Shown here in pieces: positions 15,871 to 27,344 of a stretch of 59,106 bases of DNA. Made by a program: the position numbers and the translations under genes. Below the pieces are notes generated by a model, which saw nothing but the letters and a program-made list of their open reading frames with translations, ran no database searches and had not been told where the DNA came from. The stretch covers positions 1-59,106 of the forward strand of contig JBHELB010000051.1 of assembly GCA_041859045.1 (NCBI GenBank), written 5' to 3'. The stretch comes from JBHELB01 sp041859045. Its GTDB lineage: Bacteria; Hydrogenedentota; Hydrogenedentia; Hydrogenedentales; SLHB01. Every line of letters begins with the position of its first letter. The stretch's first letter is position 1.

Positions 15871-17721
15871 ATGCTGAAAATACAGGAAATCACTCGCGTA
15901 TTCTCGGAAGTCGCCGATGCTTGCCGCGAACTTTACGCTTTTCGCCATTACTTCTCCAAGTGGCGCGCAAAGCTGATCATGCTCGTCATCTTGACTCCCC
16001 TCGGCGCGATTCCTGGCCTTATGGCCCCGTACATCACGAAATGCATTATCGACGTCGCGTATCCCGCGCGCGACTACCCGTATCTGTATTTTCTCTGCGC
16101 GTGCCTATTAAGTTCGGGAGTGGCCGCCATCCTGCTGAGCGTATGGGGCAGCTATCTCTCCGCGTATATCTCCAGCCTCGTAAGTCATAGGCTGGTTCTT
16201 GATCTCTACCGTGGGCTGAGTGCGATAGACCCCCACCACGACCAGCGACAAAGCAGCAGCATTGCCATCGAGCGGCTTGTGAACGACGCCCCCGCCCTGT
16301 CTCATGGCATCACCAACGCGCTTCCGCAGTTCGCCTCCATTGTCTTTGCACTTCTCACGGCCGCCAGCATCATGTCCACCATATCCCTTTGGATCACCCT
16401 CTTGGTCCTCGTCGTGCTTCCCCTGCGCTACGGCCTGACGCTCTATTTGGGGTACCACGCGCGGGCCTTGGGCCTGGAATACCGCAAGGTGAATGAGGAT
16501 ATGGTCTCTTTTGTGTCCGAATCGTGGGGGGGCATGTGGATCGAACAGATTTTTGGTCTGCGCGCGCATCGCCGCTTTATGCTTGGCCTGATTTTGCGGC
16601 GGCGCATCAACGTCATTATCGCATCCTGGCGCAACAATGCGCTTCGAGGCCAAACAGGCGAGATTCTTTCGGCGGCCTGGGGTGGCCTGCTGCTTTTTGG
16701 AGGATGGATTCTAGTTTTCAACGAATCGCTGAAGATGGGCGAGGCCGTGGCGCTTGGCTGGTACATCTCGATCCTCTCGCAACCCTTTCACCAACTCGGA
16801 GAACTGTACAAAGGTTTGATGTCCCTTTCCGTGTATGCAAAGCGGATCGGATTCATGCTGCTCCGTCCGCGACAGGACGACGACCAGAAAGTCACGCTCT
16901 CAACCAAGCCACAGAGCCTCGTCTTGCGCAACGTGTCGCTACGCCGCGCCGACAAGACGATTTTGCGCGACGTCAATCTCGAGTTTCGCATGGGCGAAGT
17001 GGTGGCAGTGATCGGGCCCAAGGGCTCGGGAAAAAGTTCGCTGCTCCAGATATTGGCAGGTCTAGCGCCGCGTCTTGAGGGAGAGTTCTTGATTAACGGA
17101 ATCGAATTTCGAAATCTGGATATTGCCAGCTATCAGCGACACGTCGCCTGGAATCCGCAAATGGGGTATCTGTTTTCCGACACCGTGCGCAACAACATAC
17201 GCTCCAATGGCAAGGCGCTCGATACGCACCGTGTTGCGCGGTACGCACATATTTTCGGCGCGCTAAACTGGGCCGGTTCCGTTGACGAAGGCCTGAACGT
17301 TAAGATTGGCGTCAGCGGACGTCACCTATCGGGGGGCGAGACGCAGGAAATAAGCATCCTGAGGAGCGTTCTAAAGGAGCCCGCCATCCTTCTTCTCGAC
17401 GAGATATGCGCCAGCAGCGATGTGGACTCGGAGCGCAGAATTCTGGAAGGTTTGGCAAGCCTGAAGCGCCACGACTGTTTAACGGTCCTGGTGACGCACA
17501 ATATGGCCTACATTAGTGAGCCTTGGATAGACCGGGTCGTTGTGGTTTCCGATGGCGCTATTTGCGAACAAGGGGCACCCTCGGCGCTAGCCAACAGTGC
17601 TGGACTTTTTGCAACATGGCTACGCAGTCCGCTTGAGAATTCCCTAACCGCCGATCCACCTGAGGGCGGCTTCTCTCCCGCCAAAGCTCCCTCGGAATTG
17701 CTCCCGGACTCCTCTAGATAG
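15871..17721 (+). CDS. ABC exporter (fused membrane and ATPase domains) of RiPP operon
   Basis: 616 residues, type-IV exporter half-transporter: six membrane segments in ~30-320, ATPase at ~350-580 with GPKGSGKSS (Walker A), LSGGE (signature), ILLLDE (Walker B) and VTHN (H-loop). Bacteriocin and RiPP exporters have this form, usually with an N-terminal C39 peptidase, which is absent here. ATG 15871 has AGGAA upstream and follows the protease gene by 35 nt. A Pro/Ser-rich tail ends the protein and the operon. Confidence 0.85.
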   Translation: MLKIQEITRVFSEVADACRELYAFRHYFSKWRAKLIMLVILTPLGAIPGLMAPYITKCIIDVAYPARDYPYLYFLCACLLSSGVAAILLSVWGSYLSAYISSLVSHRLVLDLYRGLSAIDPHHDQRQSSSIAIERLVNDAPALSHGITNALPQFASIVFALLTAASIMSTISLWITLLVLVVLPLRYGLTLYLGYHARALGLEYRKVNEDMVSFVSESWGGMWIEQIFGLRAHRRFMLGLILRRRINVIIASWRNNALRGQTGEILSAAWGGLLLFGGWILVFNESLKMGEAVALGWYISILSQPFHQLGELYKGLMSLSVYAKRIGFMLLRPRQDDDQKVTLSTKPQSLVLRNVSLRRADKTILRDVNLEFRMGEVVAVIGPKGSGKSSLLQILAGLAPRLEGEFLINGIEFRNLDIASYQRHVAWNPQMGYLFSDTVRNNIRSNGKALDTHRVARYAHIFGALNWAGSVDEGLNVKIGVSGRHLSGGETQEISILRSVLKEPAILLLDEICASSDVDSERRILEGLASLKRHDCLTVLVTHNMAYISEPWIDRVVVVSDGAICEQGAPSALANSAGLFATWLRSPLENSLTADPPEGGFSPAKAPSELLPDSSR

Positions 17722-17728
17722 AGATAGG

Positions 17729-17750
17729 CAAGAGCATCGCGCGCCTCTTG
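17729..17750. terminator. weak bidirectional hairpin between convergent operons
   Basis: CAAGAG (17729-17734) and CTCTTG (17745-17750) can form a 6-bp stem between the end of the exporter gene and the end of gspF on the other strand. No T-run follows on either strand, so this is a weak terminator candidate. Confidence 0.25.
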
Positions 17751-17768
17751 GTGTCGCAAGGAAATGCG

Positions 17769-18988
17769 TTATTCAACTCCAGCGACATCGCCCAAGGCGA
17801 AGATGGGGAGGAGCATGGCCATCACGATGAAACCGACCATGCCGCCCATGAGCACGATCATGAGCGGTTCGAGCAACGTCATGGCGATTTTGATCTGGCG
17901 GTCGATCTCTTGCTCATGCTCCGCGGCGACATGATGAAGGGATTCGCCCAGTGTGCCGCTTTCTTCTCCCACGGCGACCACGCTGGAGAGCAGTTTGGGG
18001 AACAGCGGCCCTTTCTCAAGGGCTTGGCTAAGGCGCTGTCCTTCGCGCAGCGCCGTGGCGAGTCCGGTTACGGCGTGGCGGTAGTACACGTTCGACAACG
18101 TCTCGGCGGTAATGCCCAGTCCGCGCACGATAGGCACCCCGCTTTCAAGCAGTGTCGCGAGCGTTCGAGCAAAATCGGCGATCTGCCCTTTGCGCACAAT
18201 GTGTTGGAGCACGGGCAACCGCAACAGGAACCCGCTCGTGAACCGCTTTCCCTTCCCTGTGCGCGCGAAGCGAACGACGCCAACCGCCGCAACGGTAGCG
18301 ACGGGCAAGAATACCGGCCAGCCGGTCTGCATCGCGTGACTCAGGGAAACGAGCGCCTGTGTCGGAGCGGGAAGCGCCTGACCGCTATCTTTGAAAACGC
18401 CCGTGAACATCGGTACGACAAACGTGAGCAGCACCACCACGGTGATGAGCCCGAGCGCGAGCATCACTGAAGGATAAACCAACGCCATTCGGATGCGCCC
18501 TTTGAGTTCGTCGCGCTTTTGCCCTACCTCCGCCAAGCGGACCAGCACTTCCACCAATCGCCCACTTTCTTCGCCCGCGCGCACAAGGTTGATGTACATG
18601 GAATCGAAGATGAGAGGATACCGGGCGAGTGCATCGGCAAACGTGGAACCGTCCTCGAGCGCGGTGCGCAGGCCCGCGGCGATTGTGCGCCATATGGGCT
18701 TGTCGAGTTGCGCGCGGAGCGTGTCGAGCGCCGCTGACAGCGGCAACCCGGCCTTGAGCAACGCGGCCATGTCACGCGTAAGCCGCGTCAACTCATTGCG
18801 GCGAAGCCCTGTGCCCATCCCGAAGCGCATCGCGCGGCGTGCTCCTTCCGCGTCTTCGATGCCGCTGAGCTGGATGATGTGGTAGCCCCTCGCCTGCAAG
18901 AGCGAAGCCGCCGCAGGAGCGGACGCGGCGTCGATCTCGCCGCGTTCGACGTGGCCAGGCTCTCGGATCGCCTCATACGTGAAAAGAC

Positions 18989-18992
<4 letters not shown>
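17769..18992 (-). CDS. gspF: type II secretion inner-membrane protein GspF
   Basis: 407 residues with the duplicated GspF/T2SSF domain, each repeat ending in a membrane segment (YPSVMLALGLITVVVLLTFVVP; LLEPLMIVLMGGMVGFIVMAML). GspF is the polytopic platform that links the GspE ATPase to pseudopilus assembly. The start at 18992 overlaps the gspE stop (ATGA). An upstream in-frame extension exists but lies inside gspE. It is the last gene of the T2SS operon. Confidence 0.95.
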
Positions 18993-20533
<1,541 letters not shown>

Positions 20534-20601
20534 CGCCGCCGCTCTTTGTTGCTCAATCTCGGAAGATCTGCGCTATACATAGCTGCGCTCACGCTTGCGG
20601 A

Positions 20602-22818
20602 TTACTCCTTTCGCTTTTCCTGTGTGACGCCAAGACGCCTCTCCGTGGCGCGTTGATCAAGTTCCTGCTGCATACCCACGATGGAAGGCGAGGAACCAAC
20701 GTTTGCGCCGGTGACCATCGGGCGAAGAATCAGGATAATTTCCTGCTCCGTGCGCGTGTCCTCGTTGGTCTTGAACAAGCGTCCGACGACGGGCACCTTG
20801 CGCAATCCCGGAACGCCTTGCTCGCCTTCTTTGCGTGTGCGCTGGCGCAGGCCGCCGAGAATCACCGTCCCCCCGTCGCGAACGCTTACCATCGACTCGG
20901 CAGTGGACCGATCCACCACGGGCGTGCCCCCGCGAATCTCGATGAGGTTGCTGAGTTCGAGTTGCACGCGAAGTCCGATAAGCCCTTCGGTATTGATGGT
21001 GGGCGCGACGCGAAGCGTGGTTCCCACAGGAAGGAAGCGAACATCCTGCAAGGTTGTGTTCGTTTCGCCGTTGACGGTCACCACCGTGTACGGCTCGTCG
21101 CGGGTGCTGCTGAACGCCGCTTCCTGGCCGTCGCGCACCAGAATCTTCGGGCTCGCGATCATGTGCGTGTCGTTATCTGTCGTCAGCGCCTGGATGAGCG
21201 CATTGTAGTCCGCATACTCCAGATTGCCGATGGACAACCGCGCCTGATTCGCCGCGTCGCCCACTGCCGGGGCAAAGTTGATCTGCGCCTCAGCCCGGTC
21301 GTAGCGCAAGCCCCCGTCAGTCTTGTCCAACACCGCTTTCCACTTCACTCCCAGTTGCCGAATCAACGTCGAATTCACGGCCAAAATCTCGGCTTCGATA
21401 TGCACCTGCCGCACGGCCTCGTCCCATCGACGCATGAGCGACAGAATTTCCTCTGCTTGCTCCGGACTCGCGCGGAACGTTACTTTGCGGCCGACCTTAT
21501 CCACACTCACATAGGCGTCCTCTCTGGGCAACAACGCAGCGAGCTTCATCTCCACCTCAAGCTCTGCAGGGTCGGCATTCTGAAACTGAAACACGTGAAG
21601 ATCGCTGGGAACATCGACGCTCTCAATGATCTGCGCCAAGCGGTCCAACACAGAGGCGATATGCGTCACGATCACCGAATTCGTCCGCGGGTCGGAAACC
21701 ACGGTGGATAATGGTCCCAACGCGCCTTCCGAGGTATTGGCGGTTGCGTCTTGCGCCAACGGCGCGGCGGCCGCGGGTTGCGCGGCGCTTACGGGCGCGT
21801 TTGTTGTGCCGCTAACTGGACCGGGGTTGTTGGCAGAGGGCGACGCGGCACGCGGCGCGGCGCTGGCCGCCTCAACAGGCTGCGCTGCACGTGCCCTTCC
21901 TTCTGTCGAAGGCGGGCCCGAGATCGGTTGTGTCGTTTTCGACCGCGTTTGCGGGGCGACTTCCGGCGAATTCGAGGTCGATGTGGATTTCTGCCCCGTC
22001 AACACTTCACGCAACAGCGAAGCGATCTCGTCGGACTGCGCGTAGCGCAGCACGAAGACGCGCGTCTGCATCCGATCCGGCTGATCGAATTGGCGAATCA
22101 ATTCCTCAATGCGAGCAAGATTATCCTCCGTTTCGGTCACCAGGAGTTGATTGGTCCGCGGATCGGCCTGAACCGCGCTGGGCGCGCTCGCATACCCCTG
22201 AACAAGCGGCAATACGTCGCCCGCGGCGGCATACTGTAACGGCAAGACCCGCGTGGAACGCGGCTGATCGAGTTGCTCCACCAGTAAGACCACCGCCGCC
22301 ACTCGGTCCGTCTGCTCGGCGAGCACCAGCGCGTTGGTCTCTGGATACGCGAGCGCCAGCGCGTCCTTGCTGAGAAGCCCCTTGGCGCTTAGCGTGGCGG
22401 CGACATCGGCCGCGCGTGCGTACTTGAGCGGAATAACCCGCCGTTCGCGCCCGAGATTAAAATCCTGAATGTATTCATCGTGCGTGAGCACCCACACCAC
22501 GTTTCCGTTCTTGACGTACTCCAGTCCGTTGACCTTGCATGTCTCCGCCAGCGCTTGCTCTGGGTTCATATCACGGATGAATGCGCTGAACTTCCCAGAC
22601 ACCTTCGAACTGATCATGACGCTGAAGCCAGTCGCCTCGGAAAGCTGGCTCATGGCTTCGGCGGGCTCTGCACCGTTGATATCGATGGAGACCAACGGCC
22701 CCGGGGCGTCTTGCGAGCCCGCGGGCGTCGCCGGCTCTTGCGAGTATGCACACCACGCGCAAAAAACGATTCCAAGAACCACTGCGGCGTTCCGAATTGG
22801 CCTTTCCAGCCCCTTCAT
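20602..22818 (-). CDS. gspD: type II secretion outer-membrane secretin GspD
   Basis: 738 residues. A signal peptide lies at ~1-26 (VVLGIVFCAWCAYSQ). N0 and repeated N1-type ring domains follow, interrupted by a long Ala/Pro/Ser/Thr linker (~295-365), then the secretin core with the signature VPGLRKVPVVGRLFK. It forms the outer-membrane channel. The extended low-complexity linker between N domains is longer than usual. AAGGTGAGG precedes ATG 22818. Confidence 0.95.
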   Translation of the reverse strand: MKGLERPIRNAAVVLGIVFCAWCAYSQEPATPAGSQDAPGPLVSIDINGAEPAEAMSQLSEATGFSVMISSKVSGKFSAFIRDMNPEQALAETCKVNGLEYVKNGNVVWVLTHDEYIQDFNLGRERRVIPLKYARAADVAATLSAKGLLSKDALALAYPETNALVLAEQTDRVAAVVLLVEQLDQPRSTRVLPLQYAAAGDVLPLVQGYASAPSAVQADPRTNQLLVTETEDNLARIEELIRQFDQPDRMQTRVFVLRYAQSDEIASLLREVLTGQKSTSTSNSPEVAPQTRSKTTQPISGPPSTEGRARAAQPVEAASAAPRAASPSANNPGPVSGTTNAPVSAAQPAAAAPLAQDATANTSEGALGPLSTVVSDPRTNSVIVTHIASVLDRLAQIIESVDVPSDLHVFQFQNADPAELEVEMKLAALLPREDAYVSVDKVGRKVTFRASPEQAEEILSLMRRWDEAVRQVHIEAEILAVNSTLIRQLGVKWKAVLDKTDGGLRYDRAEAQINFAPAVGDAANQARLSIGNLEYADYNALIQALTTDNDTHMIASPKILVRDGQEAAFSSTRDEPYTVVTVNGETNTTLQDVRFLPVGTTLRVAPTINTEGLIGLRVQLELSNLIEIRGGTPVVDRSTAESMVSVRDGGTVILGGLRQRTRKEGEQGVPGLRKVPVVGRLFKTNEDTRTEQEIILILRPMVTGANVGSSPSIVGMQQELDQRATERRLGVTQEKRKE

Positions 22819-22827
22819 CGCAAACCC

Positions 22828-23289
22828 TCACCTTCTCTTCAGAAGAACCTCGTCACCGCCGCGCTGCAAACGCACCGCGTCCTTTTCCACAGCGATCACC
22901 TGAAACACGCCAAGCACGTCGCCGGCCCCCACCGAAAACGAGCGATTCTGCTTTGTGTCTTTAATGAAAGCGCGGCGCTGGCCATCGCGGAAAGAAATGC
23001 CCGAGAGTCGATAGCGGCCCAACTCGTCCACCACCTTTTCCTCGGCCGCGCGGTAGGTGCGAAATACCGCTCTGCCGGATGTGGCCGTCATTACGCGCTC
23101 TTTCGAAATGGGTTCGACCCGCGCGATGCGCTCCGCGCGGGCCGCGTTGACAGAGGAGTCCGCTACGGCCACGGACCACGTCTCGCGGAAAATTACGGCG
23201 ACCGCGAACAGAAGCGTTAGCGCGATGTTCGCAAGAATGCCGAACCGAACCGCTTTGCCCAAGGCCGTCTCGAGACGCCTAAACTCCAT
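22828..23289 (-). CDS. GspC-like T2SS inner-membrane connector
   Basis: 153 residues: one N-terminal membrane helix (FGILANIALTLLFAVAVIF), then a small periplasmic beta domain (YRLSGISFRDGQRRAFI..., GDVLGVFQVIAVEKDAV) resembling the HR domain of GspC or the PilP fold. GspC joins the platform to the secretin. ATG 23289 has GGAGG upstream and lies 1 nt past the previous stop. Its position between the GspM-like gene and gspD fits. Similarity is structural rather than strong, so the name is tentative. Confidence 0.7.
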   Translation of the reverse strand: MEFRRLETALGKAVRFGILANIALTLLFAVAVIFRETWSVAVADSSVNAARAERIARVEPISKERVMTATSGRAVFRTYRAAEEKVVDELGRYRLSGISFRDGQRRAFIKDTKQNRSFSVGAGDVLGVFQVIAVEKDAVRLQRGGDEVLLKRR

Positions 23290-23290
23290 C

Positions 23291-23836
23291 CTAGCCGCCT
23301 CCTGCACGCGGACACATCTTGCTGATCGAAACCGTGATGGAGATCGGAGGCGCGGTCCGGTTGACCGTAAGCGTAAGCGCTTGGGAATTGAGCAAATGCT
23401 CGGAAGTCTGCAACGCCTGAAGGAATTTGACCACGCTGTGCGCGTCGCCGCGCGCGCTCAATTCCACACCGATTCGATCAAAGGCCCCTTCCGTACGTTT
23501 GACCAATGGCCGCACGTTTCCCACATCCAGTCCGGCGTCCCGCGCGACGACATCCACCTCGGAGAAGAGCGCGAGCATGGCGTCTTCGCCTGCCTCCTGC
23601 CGGGGCAACGCCTGCTTCACGGCGGCGTATTCGCGCTCGATAATCTCGCGATTCGCCGACAGCCCACGCAGCTCATCAAGACGCTGCTCCAGCGTGTGCG
23701 CGCGCCGGTGCAGCGCAGTCCACTCCAACGTCACCGGCTCGATGAAAAGCGAGTACACTCCCGCCGCGAGCACTACGGCCAGCGTGAAACCACCCGCCAC
23801 ACGCTCTCGATAGTTGGGTTTGCGGAGCCTGATCAT
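23291..23836 (-). CDS. GspM/PilO-like T2SS inner-membrane protein
   Basis: 181 residues: a membrane helix (VAGGFTLAVVLAAGVYSLF), a coiled-coil (WTALHRRAHTLEQRLDELRG) and a ferredoxin-like domain (FDRIGVELSARGDAHSVVKFLQALQTSEHLL). GspM pairs with GspL to hold the assembly ATPase at the membrane. The start overlaps the GspL stop (ATGA). Confidence 0.8.
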   Translation of the reverse strand: MIRLRKPNYRERVAGGFTLAVVLAAGVYSLFIEPVTLEWTALHRRAHTLEQRLDELRGLSANREIIEREYAAVKQALPRQEAGEDAMLALFSEVDVVARDAGLDVGNVRPLVKRTEGAFDRIGVELSARGDAHSVVKFLQALQTSEHLLNSQALTLTVNRTAPPISITVSISKMCPRAGGG

Positions 23837-25251
23837 TGGGCCTCCGCGAGCGTTGAGAATCTACAGGCGATCTTGAACTCAACCAGTTCCACGCCCGCCG
23901 AACTCTTCGGTTTTGCGCATTGAATCAACTCGGGATTGGAGAAAACTTCTGATTTCCGGAGCGCGCTGACAAAACGATAGACGCCCGTGAAGGACTGCGC
24001 CTCGCCGCCAAAAGTAACGTTGCGGCGCGCGTCGTAGCGCAGATGGTTAACCGCAATCTCCTGCGGCGTAATCCCGTATAGCTCGAGCACCGCGCGAAGC
24101 GGCAGCGTGACCTCGGCGCGTTCGCTCCCGAGACGGCGAAGATGCTCGTTCTTCTCCGCGAGGTCATTGACCGCTTCCCCCAGTGCGGTAATCTCCAGCG
24201 AAGCGCGCTCGCCACGGGCGCGTTCGCTGGCCAATGCATAGAAGGCGAAGCCTCCTAGCAACAGCCCCTGCCACAACAGCAACAGCGCGACCGCCACCGC
24301 CCGCTGCAACACCCTGCGTCGCGCCAAGCGTGTGCGTTCGCGATTCGGCAAGAGACTCGACGTATCGGTTTCCGCCGAAGCACCGAGCGCAGCGCCCGCC
24401 GCCATAAAGAGGATTGGATCATGAGGCAATGGAACAGCGAGTCCGTTTACGGAAAGCCCGCCCAGTGCATGCGCACTCACGCCGTTGTGAAGACACGCCT
24501 CGACGAACTCGCCCTCCACAACAGATGGCGAATTCATCACAAACAGCGGTGCATTGCCCGCGCCTGGGTCCAACTCGCGCGTCGCGCGAAGCATCGAGAA
24601 CGCGCTCTCCAGAGAGGGAGTGCCCTCGCTGTCTTTGGCGCGGGAGAACTCGAGGCTTCCCGTCGCCGCCAGGCGCAAATATTCGAGCCCCTCGTTCAGT
24701 ACAACCAGAAGCGCGCATCCCTCCGGCCCGTTCGAGCGCGCCATCAGGCGGCCTAGCGATAGGGTGGACACTTCGACCGCAGTGACCGCGACGCCTAGGC
24801 CCGCCAGACGCTGAATGTGTCCACTCACCAGTTCCGTCTTCGCCAGCAATGTCAACACGCGCGTACAGCCTGGCTTGTCCTCGCCGAGAATCTGGTAGCC
24901 CACGAGGCTTTCTTCGACAGGCCACGGCGCCATCGAAGCGCTTTCGTATGGAATCATCTTTGCAATGGCGCGAGGATCGGTTGTCGGCAAGGACAGCCAG
25001 CGCAGAATCACTTTGCTGCGAGGCAAAGAGAGAATCGCTTCGTTTCCCGGGCGATATCTCAGACCGCGGAGCGTTTCCTTGGCCGATTCCGTCGACAACT
25101 CCGAAGCGGTCTCGGGGAGTTCAAGCGCGCCTCGGCGTTGCGCGACGGCAACGATGCGGTAGCGCTCTTCGCGCGCGGGTACAATAACGAAAGTGCGCGC
25201 GGCGCGAGCCCTCGAGATCAAATTCCGCCCTAGAGCTGCGAGTCGTGCCAT
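23833..25251 (-). CDS. GspL/PilM-PilN-like T2SS assembly protein
   Basis: 472 residues. A cytoplasmic actin-like domain (~30-310; LPRSKVILRWLSLP, MIPYESASMAPWPVEE, CALLVVLNEGLEYL) is followed by a membrane helix (AVAVALLLLWQGLLLGGFAF), a coiled coil and a PilN-like periplasmic domain. GspL recruits GspE. I start it at ATG 25251 (MARLAALGRN), overlapping gspK by 22 nt; the longer frame lies within gspK. Confidence 0.8.
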   Translation of the reverse strand: MARLAALGRNLISRARAARTFVIVPAREERYRIVAVAQRRGALELPETASELSTESAKETLRGLRYRPGNEAILSLPRSKVILRWLSLPTTDPRAIAKMIPYESASMAPWPVEESLVGYQILGEDKPGCTRVLTLLAKTELVSGHIQRLAGLGVAVTAVEVSTLSLGRLMARSNGPEGCALLVVLNEGLEYLRLAATGSLEFSRAKDSEGTPSLESAFSMLRATRELDPGAGNAPLFVMNSPSVVEGEFVEACLHNGVSAHALGGLSVNGLAVPLPHDPILFMAAGAALGASAETDTSSLLPNRERTRLARRRVLQRAVAVALLLLWQGLLLGGFAFYALASERARGERASLEITALGEAVNDLAEKNEHLRRLGSERAEVTLPLRAVLELYGITPQEIAVNHLRYDARRNVTFGGEAQSFTGVYRFVSALRKSEVFSNPELIQCAKPKSSAGVELVEFKIACRFSTLAEAQ

Positions 25252-26324
25252 TCGACGATCTCCAGTTCCTCCGATTCGCGCCGCACGACCCATTCCCCTT
25301 CGCACTGCGCGTTCTGATTCGGCATAAACCCGCGCGCATAGAATCGAAACGCCGCGGAAGTCACCCCGAGCTCGATCCCCGTCAGCGTGATGTGTTCGAC
25401 GACCGCCGCCGGAATGCTTTCGGCGATCGCGGCATCGCTGACGAACGGCGTGTCGTCGTCTGTACCCTCCACGCGATCAGGTCCGCGGCGACGACCGACC
25501 AACTCGGCCGCGAGTCTCTCCGCTTCACCCGCTTCAGGCATCGCGATGCTTATGACCATACGCAGCACCGCTTCCGGAGCGGTGTTCACATTAAGCGTGC
25601 CGTCGCCGTACACCGTCAGAAGGTCGATCAGTCCCAACTGCAAACGCCCATCCGCGTTGTCCACAGGCGGAAACGCATCGCCGTCGTCCTCATTCGCATC
25701 GAGAACTCCGTTATGATTGGCGTCCTCCCCAAAGAAAAGTTGCGGACTCACTCCTTCCACGAACAGAAGCTCCTCGATCTGCGTCAAGTCGTCGTTCGCG
25801 GGTTGGCAGGCGGGCGTCTTGCGCGAATACCAATCGCTTTCATACGCGCCGACATCGTCGGCATCGCGCCAATCACAGATGGCGGAAGCTATTTCCGCGG
25901 CGTTGCCGGTGACGCCCGCCTCAAGGAGCGCTTCCGTGAACAGTGCGGCTGACGCCGTGTTTACGTTGATTTTCCCGCCCTCGTCGCGCGCAAGCAGGGA
26001 CAGTTCGAAGGGATGTTTGAACGTAACCGCGCCGGCGTCTGCTTCCAATAAGGCGGCGCTATTGACGACAAGTGTCCTTCCCCACGCGCCGGAATAGCTC
26101 GCTACGGAATCGTCTCCCTCGTCGCGCAGGAGACGCATGCTTCGCTGGATTCCGGCCGACAGCAGTTCACGCTGCTCAAGCTCGATCCGCGCCCATTCCT
26201 CATGTCGCGTCCCCAGCCGGACGCGAGAGGTAAGCGAGAGCGCCAGCAGCGAGAGAATGGCGACGCTCCAAAGCGTAACAACCAGGATTGTCCCGTCCGT
26301 GTTTGTTGTCGTGCGGGTCCTCAT
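25230..26324 (-). CDS. gspK: type II secretion minor pseudopilin GspK
   Basis: 364 residues. A prepilin-like N-terminus (DGTILVVTLWSVAILSLLALSL) precedes the large alpha domain typical of GspK, with GKINVNTA and TLNVNTAPEAVL (helix-hairpin-helix-like) motifs and an acidic Ca-loop-like stretch (DANHNGVLDANEDDGD). GspK caps the pseudopilus tip with GspI and GspJ. The start overlaps the gspJ stop (ATGA). Confidence 0.93.
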   Translation of the reverse strand: MRTRTTTNTDGTILVVTLWSVAILSLLALSLTSRVRLGTRHEEWARIELEQRELLSAGIQRSMRLLRDEGDDSVASYSGAWGRTLVVNSAALLEADAGAVTFKHPFELSLLARDEGGKINVNTASAALFTEALLEAGVTGNAAEIASAICDWRDADDVGAYESDWYSRKTPACQPANDDLTQIEELLFVEGVSPQLFFGEDANHNGVLDANEDDGDAFPPVDNADGRLQLGLIDLLTVYGDGTLNVNTAPEAVLRMVISIAMPEAGEAERLAAELVGRRRGPDRVEGTDDDTPFVSDAAIAESIPAAVVEHITLTGIELGVTSAAFRFYARGFMPNQNAQCEGEWVVRRESEELEIVEWHDSQL

Positions 26325-26947
26325 CGCGCCGCCTCTCCGCAGGGCGCGAACAGACAACGCTGAATAATTGGAGAATCGCCCGGCGCGAGCGTTACGACAA
26401 TCGCGACGGGTAGACGCGTGTTGTCGTCCCATGTGGGCACGCTATTTCCATTGGCGTCGAGATAGTCAAAACGCAGTTCATGCACATTCTCCAGCAGGAC
26501 GGTTTCGCGCGTCTCGTCCGCGAGAGGCGTTTTCGCAACATAGGGCTGTTCTCTACGGACGAGTCTTTGTCCCGAGTTCTCCTGATCCTCCTGAAGCGCA
26601 TACGTTACCTCGCACCACACGCTTCCGATCCCCGCGCGCTGCGTAGCGCGACCACACAGCGTGGTTAGCGTTAGCATTTCGTCACCGGCATCGCGCAGGA
26701 CTTCTTTGAGCGGCGGCTTGTCCTTTTGAACTCTGCTCATTCCTCGCACATCCCGGGAGAGCGTCGCCAGCGCCCACTCTCGCTGCGCCAATGCCGCCTG
26801 GTGACGGCACACGCTCCGCCAGGAGTTTGCCCCTGTCCGCAGTCCCACCACGAGAACCGACATCACGAGCCCAAACAGCGCGAACGTGACCATCATCTCG
26901 ATCAGCGTGAACCCTCGCATCCCCACGCGGCCCCTACGTTCCTGCAT
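26321..26947 (-). CDS. gspJ: type II secretion minor pseudopilin GspJ
   Basis: 208 residues with the prepilin cleavage motif GMRGFTLIEMMV near the start, then a C-terminal beta domain. It belongs to the pseudopilus tip complex. ATG 26947 overlaps the gspI end by 14 nt. Order in the operon (G-H-I-J-K) supports the assignment. Confidence 0.92.
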   Translation of the reverse strand: MQERRGRVGMRGFTLIEMMVTFALFGLVMSVLVVGLRTGANSWRSVCRHQAALAQREWALATLSRDVRGMSRVQKDKPPLKEVLRDAGDEMLTLTTLCGRATQRAGIGSVWCEVTYALQEDQENSGQRLVRREQPYVAKTPLADETRETVLLENVHELRFDYLDANGNSVPTWDDNTRLPVAIVVTLAPGDSPIIQRCLFAPCGEAAR

Positions 26948-27344
26948 GAAAAATGGTCCGCAACGCATACAGCGGCACGCTACCGGCCGCTGTCTTGCGC
27001 GTCACCGTCAGCCCGAACACGGCAAAGGGCGTTCCATCCGCCGCAGACTCCAGGCGAGCACTCCACGCGTACCCCTCATACGGCGTCCCGAATTCTCCGC
27101 TCAGTTCCCCCTCCTGGCCATCAAGGTCCTGCCGCCGCAAAACCAACGCTTGCCGCTCAGCAAGGAGTCGTCCAATTTCACGCTGAGCCAAGCCGCTTTG
27201 GGCGCGGGTGGAGTTCGCGATGCACCAAAGCAGCGCGCCGAAACTTGCCGACAAAATCGACACGGACACGAGCACTTCCGCAAGGGCAATGCCGCGTCGG
27301 GCCGCAAGAGGGAAGTGAGCGCCAAGCATAAGCGGAGCGCTCAT
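26934..27344 (-). CDS. gspI: type II secretion minor pseudopilin GspI
   Basis: 136 residues. The prepilin-like N-terminus AARRGIALAEVLVSVSIL has Glu at +5 from the Gly cleavage point. A short globular domain follows. Overlap with the gspH stop (ATGA) and position before gspJ fit GspI of the tip complex. Confidence 0.85.
   Translation of the reverse strand: MSAPLMLGAHFPLAARRGIALAEVLVSVSILSASFGALLWCIANSTRAQSGLAQREIGRLLAERQALVLRRQDLDGQEGELSGEFGTPYEGYAWSARLESAADGTPFAVFGLTVTRKTAAGSVPLYALRTIFHAGT

Noticed and set aside
17748..18470. 240-codon plus-strand ORF after the RiPP operon, as a possible extra biosynthetic gene
   Set aside because: Antisense to gspF; His/Arg/Glu-rich with no motif.
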